The notes beneath the pieces were generated by a model. That model had not been told where the DNA came from. It saw only the letters and a list, made by a program, of their open reading frames with translations, and did no database searches. The position numbers were made by a program, and so were the translations under genes. A stretch of DNA of 64,000 bases from Maritimibacter alkaliphilus (GTDB lineage Bacteria; Pseudomonadota; Alphaproteobacteria; Rhodobacterales; Rhodobacteraceae): assembly GCF_019801605.1 (NCBI RefSeq), contig NZ_JAHVIT010000002.1:806001-870000 (forward strand). The letters run 5' to 3'. Position 1 is the stretch's first letter, and every line of letters begins with the position of its first letter. Below are positions 34,791 to 43,807 of the stretch, one piece after another.

Positions 34791-35327
34791 ATGCCGCCGC
34801 CCCGCAAGATCGATCGACTGCCCGAGGAGTTGCGCCGCTGGCTGCAGGAGGAACTGCGCAAGCGGAATTTCTCGGGCTATGAGGAACTGGCCGAGGACCT
34901 GGCATTCCGGTGCGAGGAAGAAGGCGTCGAGCTGCGTATCGGAAAGTCGGCCATCCACTCCTATGGGCAGGAGTTCCGCGACTATGCACGCGCCCAGGAG
35001 CAGGCCCAGGAAGAGATCCGCACGTTCCTGGAAGAGGCGAGCCTGACGGACGAAGCCAACGTCACGAAGGCGCTGTTCCAGCAGTTGACCACGATCCAAT
35101 GGCGTCTGCAGATGGCCATGGCTGATCCTGAGAACATGCCAGATCCGCGCGGCATGAAGGACCTGACCACAGCGCTCAACAACCTGATCCGGTCCACGTC
35201 GCTGCGCGATGCAATCCTCACGGCCGAGCGCAAGGCACAGGGCGAGAAACTCGATGCCGCGGTCGCGGCCGGGGACATCGACAAGGCGGCCGCCGAGAAG
35301 GCTCGGTCGATCATGGGCTTCGCATGA
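34791..35327 (+). CDS. DUF3486 protein, putative small terminase subunit (Mu gp27-like)
   Basis: A 178-residue protein from the ATG at 34791. The DUF3486 pattern is clear: PRKIDRLPEELRRWLQEELR, GYEELAEDLAFRCEEEG, GKSAIHSYGQEFRDYAR, then an alpha-helical C-terminus. The N-terminal HTH-like part may recognise phage DNA. It lies just upstream of the large terminase. Role as small terminase is inferred from Mu synteny. Confidence 0.85.
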   Translation: MPPPRKIDRLPEELRRWLQEELRKRNFSGYEELAEDLAFRCEEEGVELRIGKSAIHSYGQEFRDYARAQEQAQEEIRTFLEEASLTDEANVTKALFQQLTTIQWRLQMAMADPENMPDPRGMKDLTTALNNLIRSTSLRDAILTAERKAQGEKLDAAVAAGDIDKAAAEKARSIMGFA

Positions 35328-35515
35328 CGCGTGACTACGATATCGGGGTGCTCGTCCTGGTGGCGAGTGTTCACTACGACGCCGCAGGCCGGCTGGTCCG
35401 CCTGGCGGCGTGGTTGTTCGGCCGTCATCAGACCTTCGCGCATATGGGGCGGTCCGGGCGGATCGCGTTCTGGCGCGGGACACCCTATCTCCTGACCTTC
35501 CGCGAGGACCATTGA
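35324..35515 (+). CDS. small protein between terminase subunits
   Basis: A 63-residue protein starting by ATGA overlap with the small terminase and ending in an overlap with the large-terminase start. It reads DIGVLVLVASVHYDAAGRLV then AHMGRSGRIAFWRGTPYLLT. No domain was recognised. The double coupling supports translation. This gene is not part of the Mu core order. Confidence 0.55.
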   Translation: MTRDYDIGVLVLVASVHYDAAGRLVRLAAWLFGRHQTFAHMGRSGRIAFWRGTPYLLTFREDH

Positions 35516-36927
35516 TGGCACAGGTGGTCAATTTCTTCCCCTATCAGCAGCGATGGATACAGGACACGAGCCGGTTCAAGATCGGGATGTTCTCCCGGCA
35601 GACCGGCAAGACCTTCTCGACCTGTGGCGAATGCGTAGACGACTGCTTCCAGGGCTGGATTGACGGGCGCCGTACGCGGTGGGTGATCCTGTCGCGCGGT
35701 GAACGGCAAGCGGCCGAGGCCATGACCGAGGTGATCAAACCGTTTACCAAGGCGTTTTACGAGGTCTACAACACCCTGGTAAAGGGCGGAGAACCCGTCT
35801 TCGAGGAGACGGAATTCCGGGCGCCCCAGGAGAAGGGGCCCGATGCCGTCTACAAGGCCCTGGAGGTCACCTATCCGAACGGCAGCCGGATCACGGCCCT
35901 GCCGGCGAACCCTGACACAGCCCGCGGCTTTTCGGCCAACGTGATCCTCGACGAGTTCGCCTTCCATGCCAAGAGCCGCGAAATCTGGGCCGCCCTGTTC
36001 CCCGTCATCTCGAAGGGGCAGCAGAAGCTGCGCGTGATTTCCACGCCGAATGGCAAGGGTAACAAGTTCTTCGAGTTGATGACCGCCGAGGACAGCGTCT
36101 GGTCGCGTCACACGGTGGACATCTATCAGGCCGTCGCCATGGGGCTCGATCGAGACGTCGACATGCTGCGCGCGGGCATGGCCGACGAGGATGCCTGGGC
36201 CCAGGAATACGAGCTGAAGTGGCTCGACGAGGCCTCCTCCTGGTTGGACTACGACCTGATCTCCGCCTGCGAGCATGACACGGCCGGCAAGCCCGAACAT
36301 TACCAGGGTGGGCTGTGCTACGTCGGCGTCGATATCGCGGCCCGGAACGACCTCTTTGTGATCTGGGTGGTGGAAGTTGTCGGCGATGTCCTCTGGACCC
36401 GCGAGATCATCGCCCGGCGTCGCATCAGCTTCGCCGAGCAGGATCAGTTGCTCGCCGAGGTGTTCAAGCGCTACCGCGTAGTGCGCTGCCGGATGGACCA
36501 AACCGGCATGGGCGAGAAGCCCGTCGAGGATGCCAAGCGCCGGCACGGCGAGGGTCGTGTAGAAGGCGTGCTGTTTTCCACGGCCGCCAAGCTCGACATG
36601 GCCACCTCGCTCAAGGAGAGCATGCAGGACCGCAAGACCCGGCTGCCGGCCGGGGACGTGGTGCTGCGCGCGGATCTCCACTCCATCAAGAGCCAGGTGG
36701 GTGTGACCGGCACGCGCCGGCTGATCGCGGACGGCGACAGCGATGGTCACGCCGACCGGTTCTGGGCCGGCGCGATGGCGGTTTCAGCGGCCGAGCTCGA
36801 ACCCTCCTCCTACGAATACCAAGGCGTGCCCGGGGCGCGGTCCCGCTTTGCGCCCCAAGATGACGACGCAGACGATGACATGGACGGCGGCGGTGGCCGC
36901 TGGGGGTCCACGCGAGGAGCATGGTGA
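35515..36927 (+). CDS. terminase large subunit (Mu gp28-like)
   Basis: A 470-residue packaging motor from the ATG at 35515. The Walker A-like SRQTGKT lies at residues 27-33, Walker B in NVILDEFAFH, and motif III-like RVISTPNGKGN follows. The C-terminal RNase H-type nuclease begins at CYVGVDIAARNDLFVIW, with later acidic residues in CRMDQTGMGEKP and DGHADRFWAGAMA. Family length fits. It translocates DNA into proheads by the headful method after integrated-phage cutting. Confidence 0.93.
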   Translation: MAQVVNFFPYQQRWIQDTSRFKIGMFSRQTGKTFSTCGECVDDCFQGWIDGRRTRWVILSRGERQAAEAMTEVIKPFTKAFYEVYNTLVKGGEPVFEETEFRAPQEKGPDAVYKALEVTYPNGSRITALPANPDTARGFSANVILDEFAFHAKSREIWAALFPVISKGQQKLRVISTPNGKGNKFFELMTAEDSVWSRHTVDIYQAVAMGLDRDVDMLRAGMADEDAWAQEYELKWLDEASSWLDYDLISACEHDTAGKPEHYQGGLCYVGVDIAARNDLFVIWVVEVVGDVLWTREIIARRRISFAEQDQLLAEVFKRYRVVRCRMDQTGMGEKPVEDAKRRHGEGRVEGVLFSTAAKLDMATSLKESMQDRKTRLPAGDVVLRADLHSIKSQVGVTGTRRLIADGDSDGHADRFWAGAMAVSAAELEPSSYEYQGVPGARSRFAPQDDDADDDMDGGGGRWGSTRGAW

Positions 36928-38498
36928 TGCCATTGATCGACCAATACGGCCGCCCGCTGCCGATGCCGAAGAAGGCGGAAATGCTGGAACAGATCGCGCA
37001 GCCTACCATCGGCTCCGTGCGCCATATCCAGGCGGGGCACCCGGCCGACGGGATCGAGCCCGTGCGGCTCTCGGCGATCCTGCGCGAAGCAGAAACCGGC
37101 GACGCCACCTCCTACCTGGAACTGGCCGAGCAGATGGAGGAGAAAGACCTCCATTATGCTGCCGTGCTGGGGGTGCGGAAGCGGGCCATCCGCTCGCTGG
37201 AGATGCGGGTAGAGCCCGGCGATGACAGTGAGCCCGCCAAGGAGGCGGCCGAGCTCGTTCGTGAGGCGCTGTCCTCGGCCGCGATCAAGGAAGACCTGAT
37301 CGACATGCTCGACGCCATCGGCAAGGGATACTCGGTCACCGAGATCATGTGGCAGTATGGCGGTGGCCGCTGGGAGGTCGCAGGGCTGGAGCAATGCGAT
37401 CCGCGCTGGTTCGAATACGATCAGGTCACCGGCCGCAAGCTCCTGATGAAGGACTTCGCGGGAGCAGTGCCGCTGCCGCCCTTCAAGTTCATCGTCCACC
37501 AGGCGCGGGCCAAGTCCGGCCTGCCGATCCGCGCAGGTCTCGCGCGGCTGGCGGCCTGGGCCTACATGTTCAAGAACTTCTCGCTGCGGGATTGGGCGAT
37601 CTTCGGGGAGGCCTATGGCCACCCGCTGCGCCTGGGCAAGTACGACACCAGCGCCAGCATCGAGGACCGGCGCACCCTGCTGCGCGCGGTGCGCCAGATC
37701 GGCGTGGACATGGCGGCGATCATCCCGAAGAACATGGAAGTCGAGATCGTCTCGGCCTCCTCGACGGGCGCGGACAAGCTCTACGAGGGCGCGGCGCGGT
37801 ATTGGGACGAGCAGCTGTCGAAGGGCGTCCTGGGCCAGGTGGCCACGACGGATGCGATTGCCGGCGGCCATGCCGTGGGCAAGATCCACGAGGAGGTGCG
37901 CTCCGACATCCGTGATGCGGATGCCGAGCAGTTGGCCGCGACGCTGATGCGGGATCTGGCCCAGCCCCTGACGCTGCTGCATTTCGGGGACGGCCGCCGC
38001 GTGAAATGCCCGCGCATCCGGTTTCTGCAGCCCGAGGTGATCGAGCCGAAGGACCTCCTGCAGCTCATGGAAAAGGGTCCCAAGATGGGGCTGAAGATCA
38101 CCATCCGGGACGTGCGCAAGACCTTCAACCTGTCCGAGCCCGAGGATGGCGAAGAGGTGTTGACCGTATCCGCCGCCGCGCCCACGGCCCCGCAACCGGC
38201 AGCGCCCGAAGATCAGCGCCAGCTCGCGGCTCGGGAGATTGAGCCCGAGATCAGCATGGATGCCATCGACCTGCTGATCGAGGAGCTGGTCCAAGACGGC
38301 GCGATGGGTGCGGCGATCGAGGAGGATCTGGCCTCGCTCATCGAGGAGATTTCCCGGGCGCGGAGCGTTGACGAGGTGCGCGCGCTTCTTGAGGGCTTCC
38401 CTGCGGTGTCCATCCCTGCCAACGTGCAGGAACTCATGACCCGCGCCAGCTTCGCGGCCCGGGTGGCCGGTGAATTGAACGCCCCGATCGAGGACTGA
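36927..38498 (+). CDS. portal protein (DUF935, Mu gp29-like)
   Basis: A 523-residue portal. The ATG at 36927, with GAGGAG eight bases before, is preferred to the ATG at 36921. The DUF935 pattern is visible: LIDQYGRPLPMPKKAEMLEQ, YLELAEQMEEKDLHYAAVLG, KGYSVTEIMWQYGGGRWEV and FSLRDWAIFGEAYGHPLRLG. It forms the dodecameric vertex through which DNA enters and leaves. It overlaps the terminase stop by one base (TGATG). Confidence 0.93.
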   Translation: MPLIDQYGRPLPMPKKAEMLEQIAQPTIGSVRHIQAGHPADGIEPVRLSAILREAETGDATSYLELAEQMEEKDLHYAAVLGVRKRAIRSLEMRVEPGDDSEPAKEAAELVREALSSAAIKEDLIDMLDAIGKGYSVTEIMWQYGGGRWEVAGLEQCDPRWFEYDQVTGRKLLMKDFAGAVPLPPFKFIVHQARAKSGLPIRAGLARLAAWAYMFKNFSLRDWAIFGEAYGHPLRLGKYDTSASIEDRRTLLRAVRQIGVDMAAIIPKNMEVEIVSASSTGADKLYEGAARYWDEQLSKGVLGQVATTDAIAGGHAVGKIHEEVRSDIRDADAEQLAATLMRDLAQPLTLLHFGDGRRVKCPRIRFLQPEVIEPKDLLQLMEKGPKMGLKITIRDVRKTFNLSEPEDGEEVLTVSAAAPTAPQPAAPEDQRQLAAREIEPEISMDAIDLLIEELVQDGAMGAAIEEDLASLIEEISRARSVDEVRALLEGFPAVSIPANVQELMTRASFAARVAGELNAPIED

Positions 38499-38500
38499 CC

Positions 38501-39835
38501 ATGGAACAGCTCCGCCCCCTCAAGTTCCGAGAGGCGATCGCGTATTTCCGGTCCAAGGGCTATGCGCCCGAGCTGCAGCGCTTCAGTCACCTGGACCATT
38601 GGCGCGAGGAGCATGCCCGCAACTTCGTCGTAGCGAAGGCGATGCAGGACGATGTGCTGACCACGATCCGCGAGGAACTCGACCGCACGCTCGACAGCGG
38701 TCAGACGCTGGAGCACTTCCAGAAGCAGCTGATCCCGCGCCTGCAGAAGCGCGGGTGGTGGGGCCAGCAGGAGGTGACTGATCCGCTGACCGGGGAGCGA
38801 TCCCTGGTGCAGCTGGGGTCGCAGCGCCGGCTGCGGACCATCTTCGACACCAATATGCGGACGGCCCACGCTGCTGGGCATTGGGCGCAAGTCCAACGGA
38901 CCAAGCGCTCATTTCCCTATCTTCAGTATCTGCAGGTCGAACGCCCGACGAAGCGGCACAGCCATGAGGCCTACGACGGCAAGGTTTTCCATGTGGATGA
39001 CCCTATCTGGCTCAAAATCTACCCGCCCAATGGCTTCTTTTGCGGATGCCGTGCCCAACCGATGACCCAGAAAGAGTTCGAGCAAAGCGGTCTTGCGCTC
39101 TCTCGCGGTGAAGATGTTGAGACGCGACCCTACACCAACCCGCGCACCGGCGAGGTGACCGAGGTGCCTCTGGGTGTCCATCCCGGCTTCAGCTCCAATC
39201 CGGGCGCGGCCTGGCTGGACCTGGAGCGACAGGTCGACGAGCTGCTGCCTGAGACCAGCGCCACCGAAAGGACCCATCTGCGCGGCATCGCCCAGCATCT
39301 GCGGGTGCGTCATGCCTATGATGACCGCCGCGTGGCAGTCACCACGGATATCGTGGGCGCGCCCGTCGATACGCATTTTGCCCCCAAGGCGGACCCGGAG
39401 CGGGCTTTCCCCGAGAACCTGCCCGTTCCCCAGGGCGGCGAGATCGTCACCTTGCAGCTGACCGAAGCGCCGTTCGTCTATGATGAGCTCCACCTCATGC
39501 TGACGACGGGCGCCCGCGCGATCACCACCGTCGGACCCGGCGGTGGCTCGCTTGCCCGCGCGACGCCCGGTCCCGCCCTGCAGGCCATCATGGGCCCCGC
39601 CCGCGAAGAGGTCGACGTGATCCAGGCCATGGTCGGCCGGATGAACCAGCAGATGGAACGGCTTGCAGCTCTGTCGCAGGAAGACGCCAATGCGATCTTC
39701 CGCCACGCCTTCCTCCTGGTCCTGGAGCGGGCCGGCGCCATCCGTTACACCTTCGTGCCGTCCGAGCGGCTGCGGCAGCTCTATGAGGCGCATACTGCGC
39801 TGATTGCCGACCTGGTCGGCGAGACGCTGCTCTGA
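38501..39835 (+). CDS. Mu gpF-like head morphogenesis protein
   Basis: A 444-residue protein with the phage Mu F-like/SPP1 gp7 domain: LRPLKFREAIAYFRSKGYA near the start, RTIFDTNMRTAHAAGHWAQV in the middle, then the Cys/His region HEAYDGKVFHVDDPIWLKIY with FFCGCRAQPMT, which likely binds zinc. A C-terminal helical part follows, with a run resembling a barrel nuclease-like fold in some relatives. It is a minor head protein bound to the portal. It starts two bases after the portal stop. Confidence 0.88.
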   Translation: MEQLRPLKFREAIAYFRSKGYAPELQRFSHLDHWREEHARNFVVAKAMQDDVLTTIREELDRTLDSGQTLEHFQKQLIPRLQKRGWWGQQEVTDPLTGERSLVQLGSQRRLRTIFDTNMRTAHAAGHWAQVQRTKRSFPYLQYLQVERPTKRHSHEAYDGKVFHVDDPIWLKIYPPNGFFCGCRAQPMTQKEFEQSGLALSRGEDVETRPYTNPRTGEVTEVPLGVHPGFSSNPGAAWLDLERQVDELLPETSATERTHLRGIAQHLRVRHAYDDRRVAVTTDIVGAPVDTHFAPKADPERAFPENLPVPQGGEIVTLQLTEAPFVYDELHLMLTTGARAITTVGPGGGSLARATPGPALQAIMGPAREEVDVIQAMVGRMNQQMERLAALSQEDANAIFRHAFLLVLERAGAIRYTFVPSERLRQLYEAHTALIADLVGETLL

Positions 39836-39915
39836 CCCCTTCAGGGGTACCCCCGATTTTTGCCCTGTGAGGGCCACGGGAGGTCGCGAGGCCCACTGGG
39901 CCGTTAAATCCCGGG

Positions 39916-39956
39916 CCGGGTCTTTTTAAACGCGCTCCGGGATTTTTAAACACCCT
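39916..39956. repeat. tandem repeat CCGGG(T/A)(C)TTTTTAAAC
   Basis: Two copies of a roughly 20-base unit, CCGGGTCTTTTTAAAC then CCGGGATTTTTAAAC, are an AT-rich island in the 221-base gap before the protease gene. They may be promoter elements or binding sites for the capsid operon. A hairpin CCCGTCGC/GCGACGGG (39978-40004) follows. Confidence 0.5.
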
Positions 39957-40056
39957 CTGACATGACCCAGGCCACGGCCCGTCGCGCGGACAGCAGGCGA
40001 CGGGCATAGAGTTGTTCAGGGGGGGCTTTGTTCCGGTGCCGTGGCACATCCGGGAC

Positions 40057-41061
40057 ATGAACAACACCGTCCGCCATATGTGCGCCCTGGCGCCCCTGCC
40101 GAATGAGGTGTCCGACCGGATCGAGCTGATCCCGATCGGGGCCTTCAAGACGGCCGACCCGCGCTTGTCGATGACCCTCGACGATCCCGAGGGGGTTATC
40201 GCCCGCAGCCTGGCGCTTGCGCCGGGGGGCGTGCTGCCGATCGACTTCGATCACCGCAGCTTCCGGCCACCGATCGACACCCGGGCGGCGGGCTGGATCA
40301 CCGGGCTGGTAGCTGACGGTGATCGCGTAATGGCCTCGGTGGAATGGACCGAGGCCGGGCGCGCGGCGCTGGAGGATCGCAGCTACCGGTTCCTCTCCCC
40401 GGTCTTCAAGACCGACCGGCGCACCCGGCAGGTGACCCTGATCGAGGGTGCCGGCCTCGTGAACACCCCGGCGCTGCCGCAACTTCGTCAACTCGCTTCC
40501 AAGGAAATCGACATGGACCCGTTCGAGAAGATCGCGGGGCTGCTCGGCCTGACGGCCGAGGACCCCGATGCTGTCGAGACGCGCATCAACGCGCTGCTCG
40601 ATGGCGAAACCCAGCTGGCCTCGGTCATCCAGGCCGCCGGCATCGAGGGCGACGACAGCGTGCGCCAGATCTGTTCGCGCCTCTCGGCCCCGACCGATCC
40701 GGACCCGGCGCGCTTCGTGCCGATGTCCATGTTCCAGGACACCCAGCGCCAGCTGGCCTCGATCCAGCAGGAACTGGATGGCGGCAAGGTGGACGATGCC
40801 CTGGAAGCCGCCCGCGCCGCAGGCAAGCTGATCCCCGGCATGGAAGCCTGGGCCCGCCAGCTCGCTTCGAAGGACCTGGGTTCGTTCCAGTCCTGGGCCG
40901 AAAGCGCACCGGTGCTCCTCTCGGGTCATCGCGTCATCGAGGGTCAGCCCGAGCCGAAGCCCGAGACGCTCACCGCCGAAGAGCGCCAGATCTGCAGCCA
41001 GATGGGCCTCTCCGAGGACACGTTCCTCGCCACCCGCAACGCCACCGTGAAGGACCGCTGA
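40057..41061 (+). CDS. prohead protease-scaffold (Mu gpI-like)
   Basis: A 334-residue protein from the ATG at 40057 with GGGACA before it. The N-terminal two fifths match the Mu I protease domain: ELIPIGAFKTADPRLSMTLD, LPIDFDHRSFRPPIDTRAAG and GLVNTPALPQL. The C-terminal part is helical scaffold (LASIQQELDGGKVDDALEAA). It cleaves scaffold and matures proheads. A nested start at 40513 gives the scaffold alone. Confidence 0.9.
   Translation: MNNTVRHMCALAPLPNEVSDRIELIPIGAFKTADPRLSMTLDDPEGVIARSLALAPGGVLPIDFDHRSFRPPIDTRAAGWITGLVADGDRVMASVEWTEAGRAALEDRSYRFLSPVFKTDRRTRQVTLIEGAGLVNTPALPQLRQLASKEIDMDPFEKIAGLLGLTAEDPDAVETRINALLDGETQLASVIQAAGIEGDDSVRQICSRLSAPTDPDPARFVPMSMFQDTQRQLASIQQELDGGKVDDALEAARAAGKLIPGMEAWARQLASKDLGSFQSWAESAPVLLSGHRVIEGQPEPKPETLTAEERQICSQMGLSEDTFLATRNATVKDR
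40513..41061 (+). CDS. nested scaffold protein (Mu gpZ-like), internal start in the protease gene
   Basis: The ATG at 40513 is in frame inside the protease gene and is preceded by AAGGAAATCGAC, a strong ribosome site at ideal spacing. It would give a 182-residue protein beginning MDPFEKIAGLLGLTAEDPD, which starts exactly where the protease domain ends and the helical scaffold begins. Mu makes its scaffold Z in the same way from within I. Translation is inferred, not shown. Confidence 0.7.
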   Translation: MDPFEKIAGLLGLTAEDPDAVETRINALLDGETQLASVIQAAGIEGDDSVRQICSRLSAPTDPDPARFVPMSMFQDTQRQLASIQQELDGGKVDDALEAARAAGKLIPGMEAWARQLASKDLGSFQSWAESAPVLLSGHRVIEGQPEPKPETLTAEERQICSQMGLSEDTFLATRNATVKDR

Positions 41062-41062
41062 T

Positions 41063-41452
41063 ATGACGGCTCTTGCCAAGAACACGCCCCGCACCCGCGT
41101 CGGTCAGGGCGAACGCTTCGTCGATCCCGTGGCCGCAGCCGCGGTGATCTATTCCGGCGCCCTGGTCGCGCTGAATGCCGCCGGCGATGCCACCCCGGCC
41201 ACGCCCACCGGCACGGTGATGCGCGGCGTGGCGGTCTCCGAGGCCGACAACGAAACCGGCGCGGCCGGTGACGCCTACGTCGAGATCGAGCGCGGTCCGT
41301 TCCTGGTCGCCAACGATGGCAGCCTCGATCGCACCGACATCGGCAGCGACGTCTTCGTCGTCGATGACAACACCGTCGGCGCGGCCGGCACGCTGGTCGC
41401 AGGCAAATGCCTCGACGTGCTGCCCGCCGGCGTCGTCGTCGAAATCCGCTGA
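41063..41452 (+). CDS. head decoration/stabilisation-like protein
   Basis: A 129-residue protein that is nearly all beta in character (VIYSGALVALNAAGDATPAT, GVAVSEADNETGAAGDAYVE, VAGKCLDVLPAGVVVEI). It starts two bases after the protease/scaffold gene and lies just before the major capsid gene, as capsid cement proteins do in Mu-like siphophages. No enzymatic motif. Assigned by position and composition. Confidence 0.75.
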   Translation: MTALAKNTPRTRVGQGERFVDPVAAAAVIYSGALVALNAAGDATPATPTGTVMRGVAVSEADNETGAAGDAYVEIERGPFLVANDGSLDRTDIGSDVFVVDDNTVGAAGTLVAGKCLDVLPAGVVVEIR

Positions 41453-41463
41453 GGAGACAGCAC

Positions 41464-42360
41464 ATGGACGTGACCAAGGCCGCGCTGGCCGCCCTGAACA
41501 CCGGCATTACCACCGCCTTCAACACCCGCCTTACCGGGGTGGAAACCACCTATGGCCGCATCGCCATGACGGTCAATTCCACCACGCGCGACCAAGTTTA
41601 CCCGAAGCTCTCCGAGCTGGGCCCGATGCGCGAATGGGTCGGCGAGCGCTTCATCGAGCGCCTGGAAACCTCGGGCTTTGTGATCCGCAACCGCAAGTTC
41701 GAGAAGACCATCGCCGTTCCGGTCGATGATATCGCCGATGACCAGGTGGGCATCTACACGCCCATCGCCTCCGACATGGGCCAGACGGCGGCCGAGCTGC
41801 CGGACGAACTGGTCTGGGAACAGCTGGAGAAGGGTTTCGATACGGAGCACTACGACGGCCAGAACTTCTTCGACACCGATCACCCTGTCCTCGATGCCGA
41901 TGGCAATGAGGTTTCGGTTTCGAACTTCGGCGGCGGCACGGGCGCGGCCTGGTATCTGATCGACGACACCCGCGTCATCAAGCCGATGATCTACCAAGAC
42001 CGCGAAGCGGCCAAGATCACGCCAAAGACCTCGCTGACCGACGACAATGTCTTCCACAAGGACGAGTTCCTCTGGGGGGCGAAACGCCGCTGCGCCGCCG
42101 GCTTTGGTGCTTGGCAACTGGTCTACGCGTCCCGCCAGGCCCTGACCCCGGAGAACTACGCGGCGGCCCGCCAGGCGATGCTCGAGATGAAGGGCCATCG
42201 CGGCCGCAAGCTGAACCTGAAGCCGAAGCTGCTGGTGGTCTCGGCCGCCAACGAAGGCGCCGCCCGCGAAATCCTCACGGCCGAGCGCAACGCGGCCGGC
42301 GCGACCAACGTCTGGCGCAACACGGCCGACCTGATGGTCGAGGGTCGCCTGACCCTCTGA
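41464..42360 (+). CDS. major capsid protein (Mu gpT-like)
   Basis: A 298-residue protein, close to Mu T (305). The typical N-terminal block is VTKAALAALNTGITTAFNTR; the centre has QVYPKLSELGPMREWVGER and ETSGFVIRNRKFEKTIAVPV; a late part has EGAAREILTAERNAAGATN. It builds the HK97-fold icosahedral shell. The ATG follows GAGGAGACAGCAC. It is followed by a hairpin that may set expression relative to downstream genes. Confidence 0.94.
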   Translation: MDVTKAALAALNTGITTAFNTRLTGVETTYGRIAMTVNSTTRDQVYPKLSELGPMREWVGERFIERLETSGFVIRNRKFEKTIAVPVDDIADDQVGIYTPIASDMGQTAAELPDELVWEQLEKGFDTEHYDGQNFFDTDHPVLDADGNEVSVSNFGGGTGAAWYLIDDTRVIKPMIYQDREAAKITPKTSLTDDNVFHKDEFLWGAKRRCAAGFGAWQLVYASRQALTPENYAAARQAMLEMKGHRGRKLNLKPKLLVVSAANEGAAREILTAERNAAGATNVWRNTADLMVEGRLTL

Positions 42361-42387
42361 TCGCGCCCCCCACCGATCAGTTCCGCG

Positions 42388-42413
42388 AGGGGCCGGCAGG
42401 TCCGGCCCCTTTC
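42388..42413 (+). terminator. hairpin after the major capsid gene
   Basis: Stem GGGGCCGG / CCGGCCCC with a 5-base loop and a short TTT tail, about 30 bases past the capsid stop. The weak T tract suggests attenuation or RNA stabilisation and not full termination, since the tail genes continue without another visible promoter. Confidence 0.55.
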
Positions 42414-42434
42414 ATGAGCTGACAGGAGACTGAC

Positions 42435-42863
42435 ATGGCACGTTCCACCACCAAAAAGATCGCCACGGCTGCAAAGCCGGCCGAGGAGAAGGTCGAGGTT
42501 CCGGCGATCTCGCAGCCCCCCGTCCTGGACCAGGATAACGGCGCAGGTTCGACGGCCCCGCCAGGCGATGCCGGGACGGCCACAGCGACGGCAAAGGAGA
42601 CCCTCATCACCCGGGTCACGGGCGGCACGGCCGACGAGTCCTCGCTTGAGGCGTCGGCCCTCGGGCTTGACGAGGAGGCGGCGGTGCCTGCTGCCGTGGT
42701 CATCTGCTACGCGCGGGGTGGCCGCCGGCGTGGTGGGCGGCGCTTCGATCATGGCGAAACCCATCTCGCCGAGGATGATCTGAGCGACGAGATGGTCGAG
42801 GCGCTGAAGGGCGATCCCGACTTCATGATCGTGTTGCGCCCCGACCTGGACCCGGAGGCCTGA
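42435..42863 (+). CDS. HI1506-like head-tail protein
   Basis: A 142-residue protein. The first half is low complexity (AKPAEEKVEVPAISQPPVLD, Ala/Thr-rich). The C-terminal half carries the conserved HI1506-type block VICYARGGRRRGGRRFDHGE, then EDDLSDEMVEALKGDPDF. In Mu-like phages this lies between capsid and gp36. Its role is thought to be in the head-tail joint; not proven. CAGGAGA precedes the ATG. Confidence 0.78.
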   Translation: MARSTTKKIATAAKPAEEKVEVPAISQPPVLDQDNGAGSTAPPGDAGTATATAKETLITRVTGGTADESSLEASALGLDEEAAVPAAVVICYARGGRRRGGRRFDHGETHLAEDDLSDEMVEALKGDPDFMIVLRPDLDPEA

Positions 42864-42867
42864 TCCG

Positions 42868-43302
42868 GTGCCGAGCTACGCGAGCCTCTCCGAGCTGAAG
42901 GCGGGCATCCCGCCGCGTGACTTGGTACAACTGACCGACTTCGACAGCGATGCTGATCAGGTCGACGACGCCCGCCTGCAGGCCGCGCTCGACGACGCCT
43001 CAGCCGAGATCGACAGCCGGATCGCGAAGGCGGTCACCCTGCCCATGGCGGAACCGCCCCGCATGCTCGCTGTGCTCTGCCGAGATCTGGCGGTTCACCG
43101 GCTCTATTCCAACGTCGGCATGGCAACGGAGGCGCAGACCAAGCTGCGCGCCGAGGCCGTAGCCTTCCTGGAGAAAGTCGGCCGGGGTGAGCTGTCCCTG
43201 GGCGGTACCGGGGACGCGCCGCCGCAGACCACCTCGCCGGGCGTCGCCATGACCGACGGCCCGGAACGGCTGCTCACCCGCGACCGGTTGAAGGGGTTCT
43301 GA
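42868..43302 (+). CDS. DUF1320 protein (Mu gp36-like head-tail connector)
   Basis: A 144-residue protein starting with GTG at 42868. The DUF1320 signature is plain: YASLSELKAGIPPRDLVQLT, then LQAALDDASAEIDSRIAKAV and VLCRDLAVHRLYSNVGMATE. It forms part of the head-tail adaptor. It lies four bases after the HI1506-like gene and one base before the gpG-like gene. Confidence 0.9.
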   Translation: MPSYASLSELKAGIPPRDLVQLTDFDSDADQVDDARLQAALDDASAEIDSRIAKAVTLPMAEPPRMLAVLCRDLAVHRLYSNVGMATEAQTKLRAEAVAFLEKVGRGELSLGGTGDAPPQTTSPGVAMTDGPERLLTRDRLKGF

Positions 43303-43303
43303 G

Positions 43304-43807
43304 ATGGCCGGCATCACAATCAAGCTCTCAGGCGAAGAACTGCTGGGCGATAGTGCCCTGAGACGGTTCATGGCGGCGGCCGACGATAGCACTTCCCTCA
43401 TGGAGGATATCGGAACACACCTCACTCGTTCCGCAATGACGCGAATTGATCGGACCAACGTGGGCCCCGATGGCGTGCAATGGACGATGAGCCGGCGCGT
43501 CCAGAACAAGGGAGGCAAGACCCTTCTCGACAGCCATCGCCTGCGGAACTCCATCCATTTCGAGGCGGGCCCTGATTTCGTCGAGGTCGGCAGCGATGTC
43601 ATCTACTCGGCCGTGCATCAGCTCGGCGCGGCGGTGGGGGCTTTCGGCCGCTGGCAGCACTTCGGGCCGAACGGGGAGGATCGGTCGCGCCCGCTGCCAT
43701 TTGGCTCCATCCCGGCACGTCCCTACCTGGGCGTGTCAAACGAGGACCGGTCGGTGATCGCCGACCTGGTGAACATCTACTTCGACAATTTGGCCGGAGA
43801 ACCCTGA
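43304..43807 (+). CDS. phage virion morphogenesis protein (Mu gpG-like)
   Basis: A 167-residue protein. It shows the gpG/tail completion pattern: LMEDIGTHLTRSAMTRIDRT, VGPDGVQWTMSRRVQNKGG, LLDSHRLRNSIHFEAGPDF, YSAVHQLG and a C-terminal RPYLGVSNED. In Mu, G is a minor head-tail joining protein. It overlaps the next gene by one base. In Mu itself G follows F; here it is moved after gp36. Confidence 0.88.
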   Translation: MAGITIKLSGEELLGDSALRRFMAAADDSTSLMEDIGTHLTRSAMTRIDRTNVGPDGVQWTMSRRVQNKGGKTLLDSHRLRNSIHFEAGPDFVEVGSDVIYSAVHQLGAAVGAFGRWQHFGPNGEDRSRPLPFGSIPARPYLGVSNEDRSVIADLVNIYFDNLAGEP

